Origin: Mediterraneibacter massiliensis
Lineage (GTDB): Bacteria > Bacillota > Clostridia > Lachnospirales > Lachnospiraceae
Reading direction: 5' to 3'
Length of the DNA: 64,000 bases
Assembly: GCF_001487105.1 (NCBI RefSeq)
Contig: NZ_LN913000.1
Location: 62,001-126,000, forward strand
The notes under the pieces are model-generated. The model was not told the origin of the DNA and did not search any database. It saw only the letters and a program-made list of their open reading frames with translations. Both the position numbers and the translations under genes were made by a program. The stretch's first letter is position 1, and each line of letters starts with the position of its first letter. Positions 1-9,275 of this stretch are shown one piece after another.

Positions 1-1
1 G

Positions 2-946
2 CGTCTGGACGTAGCAGCAGATCTAGGTTACAGTAATGAGTTTAATCATATGTTTTGGAAGCGGTTCAGAAAAGAAATCAAAAGCGTGAATCCGGAAGCT
101 CTGATTCTAGCAGAGCATTATGGCGATCCGGCAGAATGGCTGCAGGGAGATGAGTGGGACAGTGTGATGAACTATGACGCTTTTATGGAACCGGTCACGT
201 GGTTTCTGACTGGTATGGAAAAGCACAGCGATGAGAGAAGGATGGATCTGTGGGGCAATGCAGACAATTTTGTCAACACAATGAATCACTTTATGGCCTG
301 CATGCTGACCCCTTCCCTCCAGGTAGCCATGAACCAACTTTCCAATCATGATCATTCTCGTTTTTTAACGCGGACGAACCATATCGTAGGAAGAGTAGAG
401 AACCTGGGGACAAAGGCGGCAGAAGAAGGAATCAATACAGCTGTTATGCGCGAGGCAGTCGTCGTGCAGATGACCTGGCCTGGAGCTCCTGCCGTTTATT
501 ATGGAGATGAGGCAGGTGTCTGCGGCTTTACAGATCCGGACAATAGGCGAACCTATCCATGGGGGCATGAAGATAAGGAATTGATCGCTTTCCATAAAGA
601 GATGATAGGTATACACAAAGAAGAAAAACCACTGCGCACAGGCTCTTTGAAGATGTTGTATTGGGGAAAAAATATTCTTGCTTACGGAAGGTTTCAGGAA
701 GAGGAGCAGATTATTGTTGTATTGAATAACAGTAAAGAGTTAAAGGAGGTAACTGTGCCGGTATGGCAGGCAGAAGTTCCGGAAAAGGGCAGAATGATCC
801 GTCTCGTGTATTCATATGAGGAAGGATATACAACGGAACAAGATGAATATATTGTGGAAAATGGCGAAATCGTACTGAATATGGGACGTCACTCCGCAAT
901 TGTGCTGAAGCCTTTGCATTTACAAAAAGCAGAGGGAGATTTTTGA
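2..946 (+). CDS. GH13 alpha-glucosidase/amylase-type glycoside hydrolase (5'-truncated)
   Basis: This is the C-terminal part of a family 13 glycoside hydrolase, which cleaves or transfers alpha-glucosidic bonds. The frame is open from base 2, so the start lies outside the window. It begins at the nucleophile motif RLDVA (Asp at bases 8-10). The general acid follows in LAEHYGD (Glu at 113), and the conserved NHD of the catalytic pocket is at 344-352. The end of the barrel and a beta-sandwich C domain follow. PAVYYGDEAGVCGF is typical of the neopullulanase/oligo-glucosidase branch. No signal peptide can be judged. Family is clear; substrate (maltodextrin, isomaltose or pullulan fragments) is not. 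Confidence 0.9.
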   Translation, partial: RLDVAADLGYSNEFNHMFWKRFRKEIKSVNPEALILAEHYGDPAEWLQGDEWDSVMNYDAFMEPVTWFLTGMEKHSDERRMDLWGNADNFVNTMNHFMACMLTPSLQVAMNQLSNHDHSRFLTRTNHIVGRVENLGTKAAEEGINTAVMREAVVVQMTWPGAPAVYYGDEAGVCGFTDPDNRRTYPWGHEDKELIAFHKEMIGIHKEEKPLRTGSLKMLYWGKNILAYGRFQEEEQIIVVLNNSKELKEVTVPVWQAEVPEKGRMIRLVYSYEEGYTTEQDEYIVENGEIVLNMGRHSAIVLKPLHLQKAEGDF

Positions 947-985
947 TATAGATTTTATTATATAAAACTGGACTGTATAAATATG

Positions 986-1019
986 ATAGAACTGGTTATT
1001 TTGATATAACCAGTTCTAT
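986..1019 (+). terminator. Hairpin after the GH13 gene
   Basis: A perfect 14-bp stem (left arm 986-999, right arm 1006-1019, 6-base loop) lies 40 bases after the GH13 stop. The following bases are only moderately T-rich, so termination may be weak. Confidence 0.5.
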
Positions 1020-1093
1020 GTTATTATAACAGAAAATGCATAGTCGGATACAGAGTTGATTGCTGTGACGATGAAAGAGTCAGGAGATAAAAT

Positions 1094-1957
1094 ATGACAA
1101 AAAAGATAGCGGTTATTAATGATTTATCGGGATTTGGAAAATGCTCTCTTACAGCGGCGATCTCGGTGATCGCGGCAATGGGAGTACAGCCATGTCCTCT
1201 GCCTACGGCGGTTTTAAGCGCGCAGACAGGATATGACAGTTATTTCCTAGATGATTATACAGACAAAATGGAACCCTTTTTTCGAGAATGGGAGAAGATG
1301 GGGGCTGCCTTTGACGGTATCTATACCGGCTTTATGGCAGGAAGCAGACAGATAGAGCAGGTATTTGCCTTTTTAGACATATTTTATAAAAGAGATACAT
1401 TTTTGCTAGTCGATCCGGTTATGGGAGATAATGGGAAGCAATATGCTATTTTTACGCCGGAGCTTTTGCGTCTTATGAAGCAATTAGTTTTACGGGCAGA
1501 TATCATTACACCGAATCTGACAGAACTTTGTCTTTTGACGGATACAGATCACCGTATGATAGAAAATATGACAGAAGAAAGGCATTTGTTGACAGTTATT
1601 TCTCAAATGGCGCGAAATATCATGCAAAAAGGACCGAAGATGGTGATAGTGACGGGAATACAATTTTTGGATGAAGCGGACGGAAAGGAGAAAATGGGCA
1701 ATCTGTCTGTCACAAAAACAGAGGAACATCTCTGTGCATTTCCGTATATAGGAGGCAGTTATTCCGGAACGGGTGATATTTTTGCTTCCGCAGTGGCAGC
1801 AGGGACTGCGAAGAAAGAAGAAATCACATCTGTAATGGAAAAGGTGGGAGCAATGATCGAATGTGCCATGCGGGATGCTGTACAGGAACAGATTCCGAGA
1901 AATGATGGTATAGAATATGAAAAATATCTTTGGATGCTGAAAGGAGAACAAGAATGA
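1094..1957 (+). CDS. pdxY: Pyridoxal/pyridoxamine kinase
   Basis: This cytoplasmic ribokinase-superfamily enzyme phosphorylates vitamin B6 vitamers with ATP for salvage of pyridoxal phosphate. The start carries INDLSGFGKCSLTAA and then TAVLSAQTG, which are hallmarks of PdxK/PdxY. VDPVMGDNG lies mid-protein and GTGDIFASA near residue 226 holds the anion hole and catalytic Asp. The length of 287 residues is normal for the family. The stop overlaps the next start by ATGA (1954-1957), so the two are translationally coupled. That neighbour is a vitamin-type ECF membrane protein, which supports a salvage operon. The choice of symbol over pdxK is uncertain. Confidence 0.88.
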   Translation: MTKKIAVINDLSGFGKCSLTAAISVIAAMGVQPCPLPTAVLSAQTGYDSYFLDDYTDKMEPFFREWEKMGAAFDGIYTGFMAGSRQIEQVFAFLDIFYKRDTFLLVDPVMGDNGKQYAIFTPELLRLMKQLVLRADIITPNLTELCLLTDTDHRMIENMTEERHLLTVISQMARNIMQKGPKMVIVTGIQFLDEADGKEKMGNLSVTKTEEHLCAFPYIGGSYSGTGDIFASAVAAGTAKKEEITSVMEKVGAMIECAMRDAVQEQIPRNDGIEYEKYLWMLKGEQE

Positions 1958-2475
1958 AATCTAATACTTCAAAAATCGTAACTACCGGTCTTTTTGCGGC
2001 GATGATCACGGTGATGACAGCGTATATTTGCCATATACCATATGGGGCAAACGGGGGATATATCCATTTCGGAGACACATTGATCTATCTGGCGGCAGTA
2101 TTTCTGCCAAGACCATATGCCCTTGCCGCGGCGGCGATCGGAGGAGGTATGGCGGATATTCTGACAGCGCCTATGTGGGCGCCGGCGACTATTGTGATCA
2201 AGATGCTGATCACCCTTCCTTTTACAAGCAGACAGGAGAAAATCCTGACGGCCAAAAATATAGCGGCTCCTTTTATTGCACTGCCGATCTCAGCCGCAGG
2301 CTATTATCTGGCTGAGGGAATTTTATTTGGTTCTTTTATTGCTCCGATTGCATCGCTTACGGGCAGCCTGATCCAGTCGGGAGGAAGTGCCTTGATTTTC
2401 TTTGTGCTCGCCTCAGCACTGGATAAAGCTCACGTAAAAGGGAAAACAAGACAGATGCTACATTTACAGGACTGA
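1954..2475 (+). CDS. ECF transporter S component, probably for vitamin B6
   Basis: This is a hydrophobic protein of 173 residues with about five to six membrane spans. The layout is that of substrate-binding S components of energy-coupling factor transporters: a short cytoplasmic N-terminus, then TTGLFAAMITVMTAY, and GGYIHFGDTLIYLAA in the first loop. The start at 1954 was chosen over an in-frame TTG at 1930 because of the AAGGAG site at 1941-1946 and the ATGA overlap with the kinase. An S component needs shared EcfA/A'/T subunits, which are not encoded here. The substrate is inferred only from coupling to pyridoxal kinase. Confidence 0.8.
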   Translation: MKSNTSKIVTTGLFAAMITVMTAYICHIPYGANGGYIHFGDTLIYLAAVFLPRPYALAAAAIGGGMADILTAPMWAPATIVIKMLITLPFTSRQEKILTAKNIAAPFIALPISAAGYYLAEGILFGSFIAPIASLTGSLIQSGGSALIFFVLASALDKAHVKGKTRQMLHLQD

Positions 2476-2505
2476 CAGGAAACAGCATGAGGAGGATTAA
2501 ATAAG

Positions 2506-3102
2506 ATGGCAGATATATTATATACATATAAAGAAAATGTCTATGTAAATTTGACAAATAAATGTGACTGCAGCTGCAAATTTTGTATTCGCAGCCATCG
2601 GGACAAAGTAGGAGATGCAGATACACTGTGGCATGAGAAAGATCCTACATTGGAGGAAGTGATTTCTGCGATAGACGCATTTGATTTCAGCGGATATAAA
2701 GGATTGGTTTACTGCGGATATGGAGAACCCACCTGTGCGTTGGAAAATCTTCTGCATTCTGCAAAATACGCAAAGGAAAAATATGGGCTTAAGATACGGG
2801 TGAATACAAACGGACTTGCAAATCTATATTATGGAAGAGACATCATATCAGAACTGGCAGGAATTGTTGACAGTGTATCTATCAGTTTGAATGCCCCAGA
2901 TAAAGAAAAATATATGGATGTTACAAGACCCCAGTTTGAAAATGCGTTTGAGGGTATGCTGAAATTTGCGGAAGAATGCAAAGAATATGTGCCGGAAGTC
3001 AAATTTACGGTAGTAGATGTACTCTCGGAAGAAGAAATCCAAAAAAGCAGAGAATTGGCAGAAAAAATAGGGGTCGATCTGCGTATCAGGAAGTTTGTAT
3101 AA
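2506..3102 (+). CDS. Short radical SAM protein
   Basis: This is a compact radical SAM enzyme of 198 residues. The [4Fe-4S] cysteines are Cys20, Cys24 and Cys27 (CDCSCKFC), with the SAM-binding region YCGYGEPT further on. It resembles the short family often linked to TatD-type nucleases, but no tatD is adjacent. It lacks the extra cysteine-rich C-terminal domain of sulfatase-maturing or peptide-modifying enzymes. It lies 30 bases after the ECF S gene, probably in the same operon, with AGGAGG at 2491-2496. Its reaction is unknown. A role in B6 or nucleotide metabolism is only a guess from neighbours. Confidence 0.85.
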   Translation: MADILYTYKENVYVNLTNKCDCSCKFCIRSHRDKVGDADTLWHEKDPTLEEVISAIDAFDFSGYKGLVYCGYGEPTCALENLLHSAKYAKEKYGLKIRVNTNGLANLYYGRDIISELAGIVDSVSISLNAPDKEKYMDVTRPQFENAFEGMLKFAEECKEYVPEVKFTVVDVLSEEEIQKSRELAEKIGVDLRIRKFV

Positions 3103-3130
3103 AAATATAAATAAGGAAGAATAAAAGTTA

Positions 3131-3165
3131 GAGCTGGTATAGGAGAAAATCTCCTACACCAGCTC
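3131..3165. terminator. Bidirectional terminator between convergent genes
   Basis: A 16-bp stem with one A-C mismatch and a 3-base AAA loop is flanked by A-rich sequence on the left and T's on the right. It can therefore work for both the rightward radical SAM operon and the leftward dihydropyrimidinase gene. It overlaps the last codons and stop (3154-3156) of the latter. Confidence 0.75.
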
Positions 3166-4539
3166 ACTTTTATGCCGCCTCAGATAGTGCCCATCGCCTT
3201 TTTTTCCTAGAAATTGGTTATTCTTTACGATAGTATTCCCCCGGAGCATGACAAGTTCTATATCGCCTTTGACCTTCCAGCCTTCGTAACAGGTATAATC
3301 TCCGGCTCCGTGCATATCTGCCTGGGTAAGGATACGTTCTTTGGACGGATCCAGAATCACGATGTCTGCGTCTGATCCGGGCAGCAGAGTTCCTTTTTGC
3401 GGATATAGGCCATACAAGCGGCTTGGATTGGTGCACAGATATTTTACCATCTGTGGCAGTGTGATGCGCTTTTTCAGGACACCTTCGGAAAACAGGATGC
3501 GGAGGCGTTCTTCTACGCCAGGCGCTCCGTTGGGACAAGCGGTAAAATCATCTGCTCCAGCCTGTTTTTCTCTAGAGAACAAGAAAGGACAGTGATCGGT
3601 CGCCACGACGTCGAGTACATCGTCGTGAAGCGCCTGCCACAGAGCCTGTGTATCTTCTTCCTTTCTAAGAGGCGGGGACATGATGGCTTTGAGCCCTTCT
3701 TGATCGTCCTGATAGAGTGCGTCGGTTAAGGTAAGGTATTGCGGGCACGTTTCCACTGCAAAATGCTTTTGCTGGGCAGCCTTTGCCTTTTGAATTTCTA
3801 AAAGTCCCTCTTTGCTGGACAGATGTACGATATAGACAGGTGCGTCCCCGGCCATTGCCGCTAAGTGCAGCATACGGTTTACAGCCTCGGCTTCACAGCG
3901 CGCCGGACGGCTTAAAGGATGGTATTTCGGCTGTGTGCAGCCTTGTTCTATGTAAGAGCGTCGGAGATGATTTACGACGCCGTCATTTTCACAATGTACG
4001 GCAATGACGATGTCCTCCTTTTTCGCTTGTTTTAGCACCTGGTATATTTCGTCATCTTTCAGCATAAAATCGTAGGTCATATAGATTTTAAAGCTGGTGA
4101 TCCCTTCGTTGTCAGCGATTTCTTTCATTTCTTTTAGAACAGAGGGATCCACATGCTGTATAACGCCGTGAAAACCGTAGTCCACGACGGCTTTGTTATC
4201 AGCCAGGCGGTGATATTCTTCTACCTGATGCCAGAGACTGCATCCTTGCGGACCGAACGCCATGTGATCGACGATCGAGGTCGTACCGCCGCACGCGGCT
4301 GCTACAGTTCCGCTGAAAAAGTCATCTACAGCACGGTATTTCCCTGCCTGCAGATCCATATGAGTGTGTACATCTACAGCGCCCGGGATCACATATTTTC
4401 CGGAGGCATCTAGTATTTCGGCGTCCGGGGCGGACAGAGATTCTCCGATTTCCCGGATGATACCGTCTTCTATCAGAATATCACTTTGAAATATATGAGA
4501 GTCTGTCGCGATGGTTCCGTTTTTGATTATTTTTTTCAT
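3154..4539 (-). CDS. hydA: Dihydropyrimidinase / D-hydantoinase
   Basis: This cytoplasmic amidohydrolase opens the ring of dihydropyrimidines or 5-substituted hydantoins. Its 461 residues match the family. DVHTHMD supplies metal ligands His58 and His60, Lys151 in SFKIYM is the lysine carbamylated to bridge the metals, and ATDHCPF gives the catalytic Asp. The start is preceded by GAAAGGAG. It is a lone gene convergent with the radical SAM operon and divergent from the ABC protein. No phenylhydantoinase partners, dihydropyrimidine dehydrogenase or beta-ureidopropionase are nearby, so the natural substrate is open. Confidence 0.88.
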   Translation of the reverse strand: MKKIIKNGTIATDSHIFQSDILIEDGIIREIGESLSAPDAEILDASGKYVIPGAVDVHTHMDLQAGKYRAVDDFFSGTVAAACGGTTSIVDHMAFGPQGCSLWHQVEEYHRLADNKAVVDYGFHGVIQHVDPSVLKEMKEIADNEGITSFKIYMTYDFMLKDDEIYQVLKQAKKEDIVIAVHCENDGVVNHLRRSYIEQGCTQPKYHPLSRPARCEAEAVNRMLHLAAMAGDAPVYIVHLSSKEGLLEIQKAKAAQQKHFAVETCPQYLTLTDALYQDDQEGLKAIMSPPLRKEEDTQALWQALHDDVLDVVATDHCPFLFSREKQAGADDFTACPNGAPGVEERLRILFSEGVLKKRITLPQMVKYLCTNPSRLYGLYPQKGTLLPGSDADIVILDPSKERILTQADMHGAGDYTCYEGWKVKGDIELVMLRGNTIVKNNQFLGKKGDGHYLRRHKSELV

Positions 4540-4624
4540 ATTGCGTCTCCTTTCAACAGATTACTTTAGAAATATCATACCATTTTTCGGATATATATGT
4601 ATATGTAAAAATTATATTATCTTC

Positions 4625-4653
4625 TTGATTCACATTTTGGTGAGTATTATAAT
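4625..4653 (+). promoter_or_regulatory. Predicted sigma-A promoter of the ABC transporter gene
   Basis: TTGATT (4625-4630), a 17-base spacer and a perfect TATAAT (4648-4653) sit 38 bases before the start codon, in the divergent gap with hydA. Confidence 0.75.
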
Positions 4654-4690
4654 GCAAAACATGAGGATATAAGACAGAAAGGGAAATGAC

Positions 4691-7600
4691 ATGCTTCAGA
4701 TTCAACACATATGTAAAGAATACAGGACAGGCAAATTGGTGCAAAAGGCGCTGGACGACGTAAGCTTGAATCTGCGGGACAATGAGTTCGTGGCGATCTT
4801 AGGTCCCAGCGGTTCGGGAAAAACGACACTTCTAAATATTATCGGGGGACTTGACCGTTATGATAGCGGAGATCTGATCATTAACGGTATTTCGACGAAA
4901 GAATATAAGGATAGAGATTGGGATTCTTATCGAAATCATACGATCGGCTTTGTGTTTCAGAGCTATAATCTGATCCCGCATCAGACGATACTGGCGAATG
5001 TGGAACTGGCGCTGACAATTTCCGGGATTGGCAAAGCAGAGCGCAGGGAGCGTGCGCAGAAGGCATTAGAACAAGTCGGATTAGGAGAACAGGTGCATAA
5101 GAAGCCCAGTCAATTATCGGGCGGACAGATGCAGCGAGTGGCGATCGCAAGGGCGCTTGTCAATGACCCGGATATCGTACTTGCGGATGAACCTACAGGT
5201 GCGCTGGACAGTGAGACCAGTATCCAGGTCATGGAACTCTTGCGTAAAGTCGCTAAGGATCGGCTTGTGGTGATGGTCACGCATAATCCGGAACTGGCCG
5301 ATGCATACGCTACCCGTATCGTGAAATTAAAAGATGGGAAGATACGTGCGGATTCCGATGCGTTTACAGTGGAGGAGAGGCTCCTGGAAGCGCCGGAGCA
5401 TAAAAATATGGGAAAAGCGTCCATGTCTTTTCTCACGGCGCTGTCTCTGAGTTTCCATAATCTGCGGACAAAGAAGGCAAGGACTTTGCTTACCTCCTTT
5501 GCAGGTTCGATTGGGATCATAGGGATTGCACTGATCCTAGCTCTTTCTACAGGCGTGAATAATTATATTCAGTCGGTGGAAGAAGAAACTCTTTCAGAAT
5601 ATCCGCTGCAGATACAAAGTACAGGAGTCGATCTGACGACTATGATGACAGGCGGAGAAGGACAAGGCACGGCCGCAAAGCCAGATGACGGAGAGGTGCA
5701 TGTGATCCAGATGGTCACGGATATGTTTTCTACCATGGATTCCAATGATCTAGAATCACTAAAGCAGTATCTAGACAGCGAGGAGAGCGGCATTGAAAAC
5801 TATACGAATGCAGTAGAATATTCTTATAATATCATGCCCCAGATATACAGGCAGGATGGGAGCGAGATACGGCAGGTCAATCCAGACAAGACGTTTTCCG
5901 CGTTAGGGCTTGGATCTTCCACATCTTCAAACAGCCTGATGTCCTCTATGATGAGTACGGATGTGTTCTATGAAATGCCGGAAAATGAAAGTCTTTACAA
6001 GGGACAGTATGATGTGAAAGCAGGACGCTGGCCCAAGAATTATAACGAATGTGTGTTAGTGCTTACTTCCAGCGGAAGCATCAGTGATTTCATGTTATAT
6101 ACCATGGGTCTGCGTGATGTAGAGGAATTACAGGATATGATTGAGCAGTTCCTGGCAGAAGAAAATATCGATGTACCGGAAGATATGGGAACATACACCT
6201 ATGAAGATATTGTAGGGATCACATTCAAGCTGGTAAACAGTGCAGACTATTATGCCTATGACAGTCAATATAAAGTCTGGAAGGATAAGTCCGACAATAA
6301 AGAGTACATGAAGCGGCTTGTGGAGAATGGAGAAGATCTGACCGTTGTAGGTGTGGTACAGCCTGCAGAGGATGCCAATGCAGTGTCCCTAACCCCGGGT
6401 ATCGGTTATCCGGTATCTTTGACAAAACATGTAGTGGAACAGGCAAAGGAAAGCGAGATCGTAAAGCAGCAGATAGCAGATCCGGATGTGGATGTGTTCA
6501 CAAATGAGCTGTTTGGAACGGAGAGCGAGAAGGAAGAATTTGATATGAATTCGCTTTTTACTGTAGACGAAGCGGCGCTTCAGAAGGCCTTTCAGTTTGA
6601 TGAGAGCGCGCTTTCCGGCGGAATGGAAAACAGCAATATCGCAGAGGCCTTTACAGTGGATAGTGGAACGTTTGATATGTCCGGCATGCTTGACCTGGAC
6701 GCAATCTCGTTAGACACACCGGATATGCCCGGTATGAGCCTGGGAGATATGCTGGAGGATCTGGAATTGACGGTTACAGAAGAAGGGATGGCAAACTTGT
6801 CTGCGGGTCTGGTGGCGGGATATCAGGCGTATGCGGCACAGCACCCGGAAGCAGATTATTCCCGGCTAAATGAATTTTTTCAGGCGTATCTGCAGACGGA
6901 GGCTGCACAGCAGATTTTAAAAAATGCGGTTGCAGAGATCATACAGGCCAATGGAAATGTTGCCGTCTCTACAGAGCAGCTTAAGCAGATGACCCAGGAT
7001 ATCCTGACAGGGTATCAGAGTTATGCAGAAGGCGCAGGATATACACAGACAGAGGATTTTGGAAAATATCTTGCAGAATATTTGCAGACAGAAGGGGCGC
7101 AGGGGATCCTTTCACAATATACAGGCGGTATTTTTCAAGTTAGCCAGGATGTAGAGATCACACAGGAGCAGATCGCAAAACTGTCCAAAGAACTGACAGA
7201 CGGATACAGCACATATGCGGCAGAGAATCACTTTCCGGATCCGGCTATGATGGACGATCATTTTATGGAATATCTAAACACGGCAGAAGGAAAAAAGATA
7301 CTTTCCTATGGCGTGATGGGGATGTTGGATATGGAGAGTCTGGGCGATCAGATCTCCGGCGCCGTAGGCAGCTACATGCAGGAGGCAATGGGAGTTTATA
7401 CAAGCGCTTTATCAGAGGAAATCTCCGGTCAGGTATCTTCTGTAATGCAGCAGGTGATCAGCCAGATCAGCGCAAACCTGCAAAGCGCGATGCAGCAGGC
7501 GCTTAACCAGGTAGGCAGCCAGCTGCAGGAGAGTATGGGAAAAGCGCTCCAGATCGATACCACTGCTTTCGCAAACGCTTTTCAGATGAATATGAGTGAG

Positions 7601-8272
7601 GAAGAACTCACAGAGCTTCTAATGTCCTTTGCGTCCAAAGAAGATGCTTCCTATGATGGAAACCTGCAGAAACTGGGATATGTAGATTTTAACAGTCCCA
7701 GCGCGATCGACATTTATCCGACGGATTTTGAGAGTAAGGAACAGGTTGTAAAGATACTGGATGCGTATAACAGCCGTATGGAGAAGGAAGGAAAAGAAGA
7801 ACAGGTGATTACCTATACAGATATGGTAGGAACTCTGATGTCCTCCGTGACGGATATTGTTGATATTATCAGTTATGTACTGATCGCGTTTGTGGCGATC
7901 TCACTGATTGTTTCCTCGATCATGATCGGAGTCATTACCTATATCAGTGTGTTGGAGCGAAAGAAAGAAATTGGAATCTTACGGGCGATCGGCGCGTCAA
8001 AAGGAAATATTTCTCAGGTGTTTAATGCAGAAACCTGTATTATCGGTCTGTTTGCGGGTTTGATGGGGATCGCGATCACGCTGCTGCTCTTGATCCCGGG
8101 GAATGCTTTGATCCACCATTTGGCAGGAAATCAGGATATCAGCGCGGTGCTTCCGGCAGTTCCGGCGGTCATATTAGTTGTGCTGAGCATAGTGCTTACG
8201 CTTCTCGGCGGTTTGCTTCCCTCCAGGAAAGCGGCAAAGAGTGATCCGGTCGCTGCGCTGCGGACAGAGTAG
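4691..8272 (+). CDS. MacB/FtsX-type ABC transporter, ATPase fused to permease, with giant repeat-containing outer domain
   Basis: This single 1193-residue chain holds an ATPase and a permease. Residues 1-235 form a LolD/MacB-like ATPase (Walker A GPSGSGKT near 38-45, signature LSGGQ near 144, Walker B with LADEPTGALD). A first membrane helix sits near 265-290. A long extracytoplasmic region runs to about residue 1040, followed by three FtsX-type helices with VLERKKEIGILRAIGASKG. MacB-like proteins act as mechanotransmitters or export peptides and antibiotics rather than importing sugars. Typical single-chain MacB is about 650 residues, so the outer part is greatly enlarged. It contains a tandem repeat of period 64 (starts near residues 702, 766, 830), then an alanine/glutamine-rich helical stretch. 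Cargo is unknown. Confidence 0.88.
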   Translation: MLQIQHICKEYRTGKLVQKALDDVSLNLRDNEFVAILGPSGSGKTTLLNIIGGLDRYDSGDLIINGISTKEYKDRDWDSYRNHTIGFVFQSYNLIPHQTILANVELALTISGIGKAERRERAQKALEQVGLGEQVHKKPSQLSGGQMQRVAIARALVNDPDIVLADEPTGALDSETSIQVMELLRKVAKDRLVVMVTHNPELADAYATRIVKLKDGKIRADSDAFTVEERLLEAPEHKNMGKASMSFLTALSLSFHNLRTKKARTLLTSFAGSIGIIGIALILALSTGVNNYIQSVEEETLSEYPLQIQSTGVDLTTMMTGGEGQGTAAKPDDGEVHVIQMVTDMFSTMDSNDLESLKQYLDSEESGIENYTNAVEYSYNIMPQIYRQDGSEIRQVNPDKTFSALGLGSSTSSNSLMSSMMSTDVFYEMPENESLYKGQYDVKAGRWPKNYNECVLVLTSSGSISDFMLYTMGLRDVEELQDMIEQFLAEENIDVPEDMGTYTYEDIVGITFKLVNSADYYAYDSQYKVWKDKSDNKEYMKRLVENGEDLTVVGVVQPAEDANAVSLTPGIGYPVSLTKHVVEQAKESEIVKQQIADPDVDVFTNELFGTESEKEEFDMNSLFTVDEAALQKAFQFDESALSGGMENSNIAEAFTVDSGTFDMSGMLDLDAISLDTPDMPGMSLGDMLEDLELTVTEEGMANLSAGLVAGYQAYAAQHPEADYSRLNEFFQAYLQTEAAQQILKNAVAEIIQANGNVAVSTEQLKQMTQDILTGYQSYAEGAGYTQTEDFGKYLAEYLQTEGAQGILSQYTGGIFQVSQDVEITQEQIAKLSKELTDGYSTYAAENHFPDPAMMDDHFMEYLNTAEGKKILSYGVMGMLDMESLGDQISGAVGSYMQEAMGVYTSALSEEISGQVSSVMQQVISQISANLQSAMQQALNQVGSQLQESMGKALQIDTTAFANAFQMNMSEEELTELLMSFASKEDASYDGNLQKLGYVDFNSPSAIDIYPTDFESKEQVVKILDAYNSRMEKEGKEEQVITYTDMVGTLMSSVTDIVDIISYVLIAFVAISLIVSSIMIGVITYISVLERKKEIGILRAIGASKGNISQVFNAETCIIGLFAGLMGIAITLLLLIPGNALIHHLAGNQDISAVLPAVPAVILVVLSIVLTLLGGLLPSRKAAKSDPVAALRTE
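6794..7318 (+). repeat. Tandem 64-residue protein repeat within the ABC protein
   Basis: Three copies start at residues about 702, 766 and 830. Each has the pattern L-x-x-x-L/I-x-x-G-Y-x-x-Y-A, about 15 variable residues, then Y-L-x-T-E/A followed by a short KxIL/GIL segment. The third copy is cut short and runs into a glutamine-rich region. The spacing is exactly 64 codons while the DNA has diverged, so the duplication is old. Confidence 0.7.
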
Positions 8273-8304
8273 TATGGGAAATCACGGAAAATAAAGGAAA
8301 AGAT

Positions 8305-9261
8305 ATGAAAATTCAGTATAGGATACAAAACCAGGAAATCGAAGTGGTCAGGTGCTTTGGGACAGACAGTAAGATCTGGGTGCCGGCAGCGATAGAGGGT
8401 ATGCCGGTGACAAAGATTGCCGCATATGCTTTTTCGGCGAGGAAAGATAAAGAGGAAGAGGACGTACTGCTCTATGAGACAAAAGGAGTCTTAGCATTTG
8501 TAGAAGAACAACGTGTATTGGCAGGGGAAGAAGTAGAAGAAGTCAGGCTGCCGGATACATTGAGAGAAATTGGAAATTATATTTTCTACGGCTGCAAAAA
8601 TTTAAGAACCTTAGCATTTTCCGATAGCCTTACACAGATCGGAAGCGGCGCGTTCACAGGGTGCAGCGGTCTTTCTAAACTACATGTACACATGCTGACG
8701 GGAGACAAATCTTGTGTGAAAGAGATCCTGGGTGATCTATGGCAGCGGATAGACGTTGTATTTTCCTATATAGATGGACGCAGGATACAGCTTGTATTTC
8801 CAGAACATTATGAGGAAGCTGTGGAAAATACTCCTGCCCGGATTTTATTTACACAGCACCATGGTTCCGGCAATAATTACAGACAGTGTTTCTATGATAA
8901 GAAAGTGGACTGCCGGAAATATGATGAACTGTTCCCGGTTGCAAAGGCGCGGGATAAGATTCCTGTCCTTACAGACTTGGTGTTTAGCCGTCTGTGTTAT
9001 CCGGCAGAACTTACAGAAAGTGCGCGCCAAAGCTATGAACAGTTTGTAAGGGACAGGCAGAAAGAAGTACTTACTTATCTGATCGAGGCGGAGAAGATAG
9101 AGGAGTTAAGGGAGCTGTCCAGGCGGAGACTCTGGACTAAGGAAGGAATGGAAAGGGGAATTGAGGCGGCGGCAGGACAGCAGAAAACAGAAGTCATGAG
9201 TTTTCTTATGCAGGAGAAGCATAAGGCGTTTCCGGAGCAAAGAAAGAAATTTATACTATAG
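8305..9261 (+). CDS. Leucine-rich-repeat (BspA-type) protein, first gene of the MoxR/VWA operon
   Basis: This is a 318-residue protein without signal peptide or membrane helix, so probably cytoplasmic. Residues 1-125 contain BspA-type (LRR_5) repeats, visible as VRLPDTLREIGNYIFYGCKN and LTQIGSGAFTGCSGL. Unlike most BspA-like proteins it is not exported. The remaining 190 residues are charged and helical, and I do not recognise them with certainty; near the end the pattern YLIEAEKIEELRELSRR looks ankyrin-like. It is 14 bases from the next gene and surely cotranscribed with it. It could be an adaptor that recruits clients to the ATPase. Function unknown. Confidence 0.7.
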   Translation: MKIQYRIQNQEIEVVRCFGTDSKIWVPAAIEGMPVTKIAAYAFSARKDKEEEDVLLYETKGVLAFVEEQRVLAGEEVEEVRLPDTLREIGNYIFYGCKNLRTLAFSDSLTQIGSGAFTGCSGLSKLHVHMLTGDKSCVKEILGDLWQRIDVVFSYIDGRRIQLVFPEHYEEAVENTPARILFTQHHGSGNNYRQCFYDKKVDCRKYDELFPVAKARDKIPVLTDLVFSRLCYPAELTESARQSYEQFVRDRQKEVLTYLIEAEKIEELRELSRRRLWTKEGMERGIEAAAGQQKTEVMSFLMQEKHKAFPEQRKKFIL

Positions 9262-9275
9262 AACAGGAGGACTCT

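Noticed and set aside
2506..3102. Short radical SAM protein as the maturase for the sulfatase at 44125
   Set aside because: It is only 198 residues, has one Fe-S site and lacks the cysteine-rich SPASM domain that such maturases need.
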